This document shows positions 13,486 through 19,059 of a stretch of DNA of 19,059 bases, piece by piece. The notes under the pieces were generated by a model. It was not told the DNA's origin and made no database searches. It saw only the letters and a program-made list of their open reading frames with translations. The DNA lies in contig JAAZND010000077.1 of assembly GCA_012798485.1 (NCBI GenBank), positions 1 to 19,059 on the forward strand, read 5' to 3'. Source of the DNA: Candidatus Beckwithbacteria bacterium. GTDB lineage: Bacteria > Patescibacteriota > Microgenomatia > UBA1400 > UBA1449. Position 1 is the stretch's first letter. Each line of letters begins with the position of its first letter. Position numbers and translations under genes: made by a program.

Positions 13486-15735
13486 ATGATTCTGCCCATA
13501 GATAAAATTACTGTAAACGATAAAAAAAAAGTTGGTGATAAAGCTTTATCCTTAGCACTTTTAAATAAGGCTCACTTAAATATCCCCAAGGCTTTTGTCA
13601 TAACCAACAAAGCTTTTGTCTATTTTTTGACCCAAAATAATCTTCAAGTCAGGATTGAACAGGAATTAAAACTACTTAATACTTTTCACCCAGAAACTCT
13701 GGCTCGCGTTTCCAACAGTATTCAAAAACTGATCAAAAACACCCCTCTTCCTAAGGATTTAAGTAAAGCAATTTTTGCTGCTTATGAAAAACTGGGCAAA
13801 AAATTTCATGATGCACAAGTGGCTATCCGCACTTCAACCATCAGTGAAAACATTCCTTCTGGTAAAACTGATCTATTTTTAAATATTAAAGGAGAAACCA
13901 GTGTCGCAGAACTTACAAAAGAAGTTTGGGCTTCTCTATTCTCACCTTCAATTCTCAAAATCTGCTCCAATCCTTTGCAACAAAAAATCGCTGTTATTGT
14001 TCAAGAAATGATTAATGGAGAAATTTCCGGCATTGTTCATACGCTAGATATTCGCGATCAGAACAAAAAATTTCTCACCATCGAAGCTATCTGGGGAAAT
14101 GGTGAATATTTAAATCTTAATTTTGTGAAGCCTGATTATTATTTTATCAATAAAATAACAGAGGAAATTATTGAAAAAAAACACCAGCAGCAATATATTC
14201 AACTTAATAACAAAAAGGAAAGAAAAGTGACCAATACTAAACAATTTCAATTTAAACTAACCGATGAACAGATCCAAACTCTGACTAAAATCGCGCTTAA
14301 AGTTGATCGTCTTCACATTCCTCCACAAACTATGGAATGGACTTTTAAAGATGGGAAGTTTTATCTTTTACAAACTCAGGATTTCCAGGAAGAAATAATC
14401 AAGCAAAATAAAATTTCTGAAGAAAAAAACATAGAGCCCAAAAAAGAAAAAGCAGTAAAACTACATTTGCCTTTAATTGGCGAAGGAATAGGAGTTTCCT
14501 CTGGACTTGCGTTTGGAGAAGCCTTGTTTGTCAAACACCATGATGATTTACAAAGAGTAAATAGCGAAAAAATTATTTTTGCCGAAGAATTCAGCTCAGA
14601 CCTCATCCCTTGTATTTACCAGGCCAAAGCCGTGATTGCGCAAAAAGGTTCTTTTGCTTCCACCATGGCGATTGTTGCCAGAGAGCTGGGTATTCCCTGT
14701 GTGGTTGGTATTAAAAACCTTGCTGATAAAATTAAAACTGGAGATATCATTACAGTTGATGGCAATAACGGTTTTATTTATAAAGCAAAACCTGATTTAC
14801 ATGGTCGAGAAATTTTACCTTTACAAAAAAATAGCAAGACTAAACTCACAAAAACAATAACACAAATTTTTATCAATCTGCCCAGCGCCAGCAACCAGAC
14901 AATTTTTAAAGATAAAAATCTCCTTGATGGCGTGGCAATGATTAAAGGCGAACTTTTACTACAGAAATTGAACCTTCATCCCAGAAAATTGATTTTACAA
15001 AAAAGAGAACAGGAAATCGAAACAGTCATTACAGACAGTTTAGAAAAAATCCTGCGACAAATTCCAGATAAAAATGTCTATTATGCACTTTCTGATTTCA
15101 AATCTAATCAAATGCTGCATTTGTTGTATGGCAAAGATTTTGAAGAAAAAGAAAATAACCCAATGTTAGGTTTTCGCGGCACATTTAAATTATTGTTTTA
15201 TCCAGAGCTTTTAAATATTGAACTTGAGACTTTCCAGAAACTAAGAAAGAAATACCACAACTTACATCTAGTTTTGCCTTTTATCCGTTCACAGGAAGAG
15301 CTAGAACAAATGTTGACAACACTTACTGAGCATGGCATCAAAAATAGTTTTGATCTTGAAATCTGGCAAATTCTTACAACTCCAGCCAATCTCATTAATC
15401 TGCCTCAAATTGCGGCAGCTAATATTACCGGTGTTTTTGTGGATATTTTAGAGCTGACACATTTTATGCTTGGAGTTGATGGCACCAATACCAATGTAGC
15501 GAATTTATTTAATGCTCTGGATCCAGCCATTTTATGGCTTTTGAAATACGCAGCTGCTTATTTACAAAAAACTGAGAAAAAAATGATTATTTCTGGTAAT
15601 CTTGTTTCTACCTATCCTTATTTTACTAAAGAATTAATCAAAAGAGGTATTTTCGGTCTTTCCGTTTCTCCAGATTTATTGTATCCTACAAAATTGTTAG
15701 TCCAAAATATTGAAAACAAATTAATAAATAAATAA
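13486..15735 (+). CDS. PEP synthase (pyruvate, water dikinase)-like protein with altered active site
   Basis: PEP synthase uses an ATP-binding domain, a swivelling phospho-His domain and a pyruvate/PEP barrel. All three are recognisable in 749 residues (family about 790): KKVGDKALSLALLNKA and QVAIRTSTISENIPSG in the ATP-grasp part, GIVHTLDI and WGNGEYLNL, the swivelling domain around SFASTMAIVARELGIPCVVG, and the barrel with NPMLGFRGTFKLLFYP and LVLPFIRSQEEL. The key residues are changed. In the swivel motif, usually TSHAAIVARELG, the phosphocarrier His is Thr393. In the barrel the usual ICGQ Cys is Ser703 (IISGN), and the CEIPSNA and SNDMTQ motifs read ILTTPAN and ILELTH. It may be inactive, regulatory or do another reaction. 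Enolase follows 76 nt downstream, beyond a repeat. Confidence 0.85.
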   Translation: MILPIDKITVNDKKKVGDKALSLALLNKAHLNIPKAFVITNKAFVYFLTQNNLQVRIEQELKLLNTFHPETLARVSNSIQKLIKNTPLPKDLSKAIFAAYEKLGKKFHDAQVAIRTSTISENIPSGKTDLFLNIKGETSVAELTKEVWASLFSPSILKICSNPLQQKIAVIVQEMINGEISGIVHTLDIRDQNKKFLTIEAIWGNGEYLNLNFVKPDYYFINKITEEIIEKKHQQQYIQLNNKKERKVTNTKQFQFKLTDEQIQTLTKIALKVDRLHIPPQTMEWTFKDGKFYLLQTQDFQEEIIKQNKISEEKNIEPKKEKAVKLHLPLIGEGIGVSSGLAFGEALFVKHHDDLQRVNSEKIIFAEEFSSDLIPCIYQAKAVIAQKGSFASTMAIVARELGIPCVVGIKNLADKIKTGDIITVDGNNGFIYKAKPDLHGREILPLQKNSKTKLTKTITQIFINLPSASNQTIFKDKNLLDGVAMIKGELLLQKLNLHPRKLILQKREQEIETVITDSLEKILRQIPDKNVYYALSDFKSNQMLHLLYGKDFEEKENNPMLGFRGTFKLLFYPELLNIELETFQKLRKKYHNLHLVLPFIRSQEELEQMLTTLTEHGIKNSFDLEIWQILTTPANLINLPQIAAANITGVFVDILELTHFMLGVDGTNTNVANLFNALDPAILWLLKYAAAYLQKTEKKMIISGNLVSTYPYFTKELIKRGIFGLSVSPDLLYPTKLLVQNIENKLINK

Positions 15736-15741
15736 ATTCAT

Positions 15742-15798
15742 TGTCATTCCTGCGAAAGCAGGAATCTATAAAATTGATTCTTAATTTGAGGAATGACA
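15742..15798. repeat. TGTCATTC-type composite repeat
   Basis: A forward unit TGTCATTCCTGC, GAAA loop, GCAGGAATCTAT (ATTCCTGC/GCAGGAAT, 8 bp) is followed by a reverse end GAGGAATGACA. The whole element begins TGTCATTCCT and ends AGGAATGACA. It fills the gap between the PEP-synthase-like gene and enolase. Confidence 0.75.
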
Positions 15799-15811
15799 CA
15801 AATATAAATCT

Positions 15812-17098
15812 ATGAAAATTCAACAGATTTTTGCTCAGGAAATTCTAGATTCTCGTGGTAATCCTACTGTAGAAGCGCAGCTTACCCTTGAAAATGGAAT
15901 TAAAGTTAGTTCTGCCGTTCCCTCTGGTGCCTCTACGGGTAGTCACGAAGCTCATGAACTTAGAGATGAAGATAAAGGAAGATTTGGTGGTAAAGGCGTT
16001 TTAAAGGTAGTCAAAAATGTTAATGAAATTATTGCAGGAACTTTAATAGGCATGGATGTAGAAAACCAAGAGAAAATTGACGAAAAAATGATTGCTCTGG
16101 ATGGCACAGAAAACAAATCAAAATTAGGCGCTAATGCCATTGTGGCCGTTTCCGTGGCTTGTGTCAAAGCCGCTGCCGCTTCCCTAAATATTCCAGTTTT
16201 TGAATATGTAGCCAAACTGGCAGGAGAAAATACGCAGGAATATTTGATGCCAATCCCAATGATGAATGTTTTAAACGGCGGCAAACACGCAACCAATTCT
16301 TCTGATATGCAAGAATTTATGATTATGCCAATTGGTGCACCAACTATAGCCGAAGCTATCCGTTGGGGAAGCGAGGTTTTTCAGCAGCTTGGCAAAAATC
16401 TTAAAGCTCAAGGTTTTTCTACTTCTGTCGGTGATGAGGGCGGTTATACACCATCTTTGGGTAATAATGAAAGACCTTTAGAAGAAATTATCAAAGCTAT
16501 CAAAGATGCAGGCTACGAACCAGGCAAAGATATTGCCATAGCTTTGGATCCTGCTGCTTCAGAAATTTATAAAGACGGCAAATATAATCTTAAAACCGAA
16601 AATGCCATGCTTTCAACAGACCAAATGGTAGAAAAATATTTAGGCTGGCTAGATAAATATCCTCTTATTTCTATCGAAGATGGATTTTTTGAAGATGACT
16701 GGCAAGGTTTTGTCAAACTAACTGAAAAAATAGACAATAGATTTCAGATTGTCGGTGATGATTTATTTGTGACCAATGCAGAAAGGCTGCAAATGGGTAT
16801 TGATAAAAAAGCCTGCAATTCCATTTTGATTAAAGTTAACCAAATTGGAACCATTACTGAAACTATTAAAACTATCAAACTGGCTAAGGCTCATAATTTT
16901 ACAGCTATTGTTTCTCATAGATCTGGAGAAACAGAAGATGCTTTTATTGCTGATTTTGTAGTTGGTATGCATACAGGCCAAATCAAAACTGGATCACTTT
17001 GTAGAAGCGAAAGAATTTGCAAATACAATCAATTGATGAGAATTGAAAGAAGTTTGGGTGAAAAAGCTAAAATGGCTGAGTTCCCGTTTGGGAAATAG
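15812..17098 (+). CDS. eno: Enolase
   Basis: Enolase converts 2-phosphoglycerate to PEP in glycolysis. Motifs in order: ILDSRGNPTVEA at the N-terminus, PSGASTGSHEAHELRD (mobile loop), MNVLNGGKHA, SVGDEGGYTPSL with the proton donor Glu209, ALDPAASE (metal Asp), ISIEDGFFEDDW (metal Glu), VGDDLFVTN (metal Asp), LIKVNQIGT with the catalytic base Lys341, VSHRSGETED and RSERICKYNQL. The length, 428 residues, and the positions of the two catalytic residues match the standard bacterial enzyme. Minor changes (EDGFFEDD for EDGLAEDD, GSLCRSER for GAPSRSER) are not in catalytic residues. A dispersed repeat precedes the ATG and no clear promoter is seen, so it may be read with the PEP-synthase-like gene. 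Confidence 0.97.
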   Translation: MKIQQIFAQEILDSRGNPTVEAQLTLENGIKVSSAVPSGASTGSHEAHELRDEDKGRFGGKGVLKVVKNVNEIIAGTLIGMDVENQEKIDEKMIALDGTENKSKLGANAIVAVSVACVKAAAASLNIPVFEYVAKLAGENTQEYLMPIPMMNVLNGGKHATNSSDMQEFMIMPIGAPTIAEAIRWGSEVFQQLGKNLKAQGFSTSVGDEGGYTPSLGNNERPLEEIIKAIKDAGYEPGKDIAIALDPAASEIYKDGKYNLKTENAMLSTDQMVEKYLGWLDKYPLISIEDGFFEDDWQGFVKLTEKIDNRFQIVGDDLFVTNAERLQMGIDKKACNSILIKVNQIGTITETIKTIKLAKAHNFTAIVSHRSGETEDAFIADFVVGMHTGQIKTGSLCRSERICKYNQLMRIERSLGEKAKMAEFPFGK

Positions 17099-17106
17099 TT
17101 TATGCT

Positions 17107-17153
17107 ATTTCTACTCTGTAACGAATATAGAGTAAATTCCAGTAGAAAGCTAT
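17107..17153 (+). repeat. Diverged copy of the long dispersed repeat
   Basis: It aligns without gaps to 13335-13381: 33 of 47 positions are identical and 13 of the 14 differences are transitions. Several differences fall on both sides of a stem pair and keep it (see findings). It lies just after the enolase stop, where the hairpin may also stabilise the mRNA end. Confidence 0.65.
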
Positions 17154-17186
17154 GGAAGGTAGATTTTTTTAATTTATCTTCTTGTA

Positions 17187-17214
17187 TTGACTCTTTTTGA
17201 AAAAAATCTATAAT
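17187..17214 (+). promoter_or_regulatory. Promoter for the gene at 17226
   Basis: TTGACT (17187-17192), a 16-nt spacer and a perfect TATAAT (17209-17214): the best -35/-10 pair in the window. Transcription would start about 5 nt before the ATG, so the mRNA is nearly leaderless. Confidence 0.7.
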
Positions 17215-17225
17215 ACTAATTCAAT

Positions 17226-17906
17226 ATGGGCAAAATTTTTTTTGAAGGAGAAAAGCCTTTAATGGAAACTCCACTAAACCCAAAAAATAATTCTTGGGGC
17301 ATACCTTTCCCTATGCCTTTAAGTGAAATCCGAAAATATTTACCAGAACAACTAACTCAATTTCTTTTTTTTGTAGAAAATTATTATCAGTTTCCACAAA
17401 GATTAATTCCTCCAGATACTGGAGCTAGAAACGACCAAACTCAAACTCTAAGTTTTACAGCTGCTGAAATGGCAGCCTTGCAAGCTTTTTTGCAAAATCC
17501 TAATAATATAATTCCGGAAACAGGTTTTTATTTGGGATATTTACATCCCTCCGTTGGAATAGAAGCTATCTTGGATAGTAATTCTCCAAAAGTTTTAGAA
17601 GCTTATCTCCGCCGCTCCAGAAAAAATGCTATGCCTGTTTTAATAGAGCAAACTTTAATTTCAGCTTTAAATTTAAACGGATTAGTTAAATCAAGACCTT
17701 TTGTCACTAAACATACTTTCCTTAAAAAAAGAGAAGATTTGTTTTTTCTAGATATACAAAAAGCAAATGAAAGACATCTTGAACATTGCTATAGAAGGAA
17801 AAAGAGTCTTGGATTAGCTTGCTTACCTAAAAATAACAAAGAAAATATCCCAACTTTATATGCAATAACTCCTATTGGAGTAATTCATCTTGGAATACAA
17901 CATTAA
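17226..17906 (+). CDS. Hypothetical protein, 226 aa
   Basis: Not recognised. No signal peptide or membrane helix is seen. After a short Pro-rich N-terminus (WGIPFPMPLSEIRKYLP) comes an aromatic helix (QLTQFLFFVENYYQFPQ), then a Thr-led helix (SFTAAEMAALQAFLQNP), a Gly/aromatic loop (TGFYLGYLHPSVGIEAIL), and a basic region (EAYLRRSRKNAMP, then a HCYRRKKSLG patch). A C-terminal beta-like segment (TLYAITPIGVIHLGIQH) closes it. Basic clusters could mean nucleic-acid contact, but this is weak. Its strong promoter suggests good expression. The downstream T runs lack a clear hairpin. Confidence 0.72.
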   Translation: MGKIFFEGEKPLMETPLNPKNNSWGIPFPMPLSEIRKYLPEQLTQFLFFVENYYQFPQRLIPPDTGARNDQTQTLSFTAAEMAALQAFLQNPNNIIPETGFYLGYLHPSVGIEAILDSNSPKVLEAYLRRSRKNAMPVLIEQTLISALNLNGLVKSRPFVTKHTFLKKREDLFFLDIQKANERHLEHCYRRKKSLGLACLPKNNKENIPTLYAITPIGVIHLGIQH

Positions 17907-17940
17907 TTTTTTTTGAATTTTTTACAAACGTGAGGCTTTT

Positions 17941-18122
17941 TCATACCTTTAAATCTACTCGACAACATATTAAAACCCATATTATTCCCTCTTCTGTTTT
18001 AACAGGAATATAGAACATTCTCAAATAATCTCCACAAGTAACACATTCTTATTTTGGTATTTCATAACTACCCCCTAACGCAGGACAGATATGATTATTT
18101 CTATCTTCTCTTACGCAACGCT
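17941..18122 (-). pseudogene. Broken zinc-ribbon-like gene
   Basis: One minus-strand frame reads a Cys/His-bearing stretch (NNHICPALGGSYEIPK), one TAA, then ECVTCGDYLRMFYIPVKTEE and ICCRVDLKV before a TGA. The pieces look protein-like, with paired cysteines as in zinc ribbons, but there is an in-frame stop and no start. A neighbouring frame holds MSVDNDKLTALRKRR upstream and KKPHVCKKFKKN downstream, which suggests two frameshifts as well. I read this as a decayed gene; chance composition cannot be excluded. Confidence 0.35.
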
Positions 18123-18201
18123 GTTAATTTATCATTATCAACACTCATAAAATCAATAAATGCTAAAAATCTATAATTTGTAAAGCAGAAAAAAAATTAA
18201 T

Positions 18202-18627
18202 TTAAGAAGATTCAACTAAGTTTTCACTTTTCAATCTTTGTAATTTTCCTATCCAAGATTTATAAGCAAATTGAGCTTTAATAAAAGAATTTATTTCAGA
18301 TATTTTTAAATATTTTTTTGGGTTTTTAAGAAATTCTTTCCTAAAAAAATGAATGAATAAGTTATATTCATTAAGTAATTCTTTGTATATTAAAAAAAAC
18401 TCTTCAATGCTTGGTTCACTGTCTTCTTGTCTTTCATTAATAAAAATATCAACCTTTCTTATTATACTTTCTTGTAAGTCTTGTAATTTTTTAACTAAAC
18501 ACTCAGGTAATAAACCGGAAGTAATTTCCCAGTTAAATCTTAATGAAAGTTGTTTTTTAGTCAATAAAAAACTATTAATATCAACTTTATCTTGATAGTA
18601 CGGATTAAGCCTACTTATAGCATTCAT
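18202..18627 (-). CDS. Hypothetical helical protein, possibly the 3' part of a larger broken gene
   Basis: Not recognised. From the ATG at 18627 it encodes 141 residues, almost all predicted helix with many charged residues (LVKKLQDLQESIIRKVDIF, FFLIYKELLNEYNLFIHFF, WIGKLQRLKSENL). No signal peptide is seen. The same frame stays open upstream for 32 more codons with protein-like content (VELYPSIQDAFDKTDFLRG) until a TAA at 18726-18724, beyond which the same frame continues as the open frame 18724-18981. So either translation starts earlier at a non-ATG codon (an ATT at 18720 follows a purine-rich AAAGGA stretch), or one gene has been split by a stop mutation. Confidence 0.55.
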   Translation of the reverse strand: MNAISRLNPYYQDKVDINSFLLTKKQLSLRFNWEITSGLLPECLVKKLQDLQESIIRKVDIFINERQEDSEPSIEEFFLIYKELLNEYNLFIHFFRKEFLKNPKKYLKISEINSFIKAQFAYKSWIGKLQRLKSENLVESS

Positions 18628-18723
18628 ATCATCTCCAGTCGATAATTGGAAAAACAGTAATCCTCTTAAAAAATCAGTTTTGTCAAAAGCATCTTGAATA
18701 CTAGGGTATAATTCTACAATAGG

Positions 18724-18981
18724 TTATTTTCCTTTCCTTTCTCCTTTTCTTAAAACTACAGGATCTACATCAACGATATAACCCTCCATTTTTTTAATTT
18801 CTTCTGGAGTAAGTCCTATTACCCAATTATAAAAATTTATTACATCATCAGGAAATTGAGTAGAATTAGGATCTAAATCAGGGTTTTTGAAAACTGAAGG
18901 AAAATCTGTACCAGTCGGTTTATAACCATTGCAGAAAACCCCGCACTGTAAGTGCGAGGGATGAATGCAATCAATGAGCAC
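18724..18981 (-). CDS. Hypothetical open frame in phase with the next; 5' end uncertain
   Basis: Not recognised. The convincing part is from about 18925 down: FPSVFKNPDLDPNSTQFPDD, then INFYNWVIGLTPEEIKKMEG and VDVDPVVLRKGERKGK before TAA. No ATG, GTG or TTG gives a good start inside this part; the only available start, a GTG at 18981, would force translation through a hairpin at 18939-18959. The true N-terminus may have been replaced by the hairpin element. The stop is in phase with the following frame, as noted there. Confidence 0.4.
   Translation of the reverse strand: MLIDCIHPSHLQCGVFCNGYKPTGTDFPSVFKNPDLDPNSTQFPDDVINFYNWVIGLTPEEIKKMEGYIVDVDPVVLRKGERKGK
18928..18971. mobile_element. Hairpin resembling an IS200/IS605-type right end
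   Basis: ATTGCA (18928-18933) and TGCAAT (18966-18971) flank a stem CCCCGCACT/AGTGCGAGG (one mismatch, GTA loop) followed by GATGAATG. Element ends downstream of tnpB genes often have this look: a GC stem of this size, then GGATGAAT. No transposase is visible on either side within the window. On the minus strand the hairpin runs into TTTTC and could act as a terminator instead. Confidence 0.35.
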
Positions 18982-19059
18982 AAAAACGTAAAGCTTAAGT
19001 CATTTGATAAGATATAGTTAAGATGATAGAGACAAGTAGTCATACAGCTTACGATATAA

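Noticed and set aside
14636..14860. 74-codon frame inside the PEP-synthase-like gene
   Set aside because: It overlaps a strongly conserved region in another frame. It does not signal a frameshift, since the main frame is intact on both sides.
15952..16296. 114-codon antisense frame in eno
   Set aside because: It is a shadow of the enolase reading frame with no independent motifs or start signals.
1..19059. Alternative genetic code with TGA as Gly
   Set aside because: TGA ends elp3 and the GIY-YIG gene at the expected C-termini, and no core gene has an internal TGA.

Overview
The window is AT-rich (roughly two thirds A+T by eye), densely coded in parts, and uses TGA as a normal stop (elp3 and the GIY-YIG gene end in it). 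The gene set includes a bacterial Elp3, a short HolA, RuvA/RuvB, a one-domain GIY-YIG nuclease, a secreted glycosidase-like protein and several unrecognised small proteins. Promoters lie almost on top of start codons and Shine-Dalgarno sites are rare. This suggests a small-genome bacterium of the Candidate Phyla Radiation (Patescibacteria, perhaps Microgenomates-like). That placement is inference from style and content, not from a marker gene.

Layout. 1-2400: a class I methyltransferase (minus strand, cut by the window start) and elp3 (plus strand) diverge from one symmetric promoter. Both look like wobble-uridine tRNA modification genes. elp3 carries two palindromic repeats inside its reading frame. 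2404-3948: a PurF-family amidotransferase, tail to tail with elp3. 4070-6533: three unrecognised plus-strand genes, two of them with their own promoters. 6560-7125: a decaying tandem array of [tRNA + GIY-YIG nuclease] units, in which only the middle unit (tRNA-Lys(UUU) and its GIY-YIG gene) is intact. 7388-8953: ruvA-ruvB. 8959-9180: a small Cys-rich protein. 9278-10417: a secreted glycoside-hydrolase-like protein. 10668-11354: holA. 11583-12941: phosphomannomutase/phosphoglucomutase. 13019-13207: a small acidic protein with the only strong Shine-Dalgarno site seen. 13486-17098: a PEP-synthase-like protein that has lost key catalytic residues, followed by enolase. 17226-17906: an unrecognised gene. 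17941-18981: a broken zinc-ribbon-like gene, then two same-frame minus-strand open frames separated by one TAA, ending at a hairpin resembling an IS200/IS605 right end.

A dispersed palindromic repeat (TGTCATTC ... GGAATCTAT) recurs in most longer intergenic gaps and once inside elp3. Two copies differ by paired, compensating changes in their stem. The most unusual points are this repeat inside elp3, the symmetric bidirectional promoter, the tRNA/GIY-YIG array, and the PEP-synthase-like protein without its phosphocarrier His.
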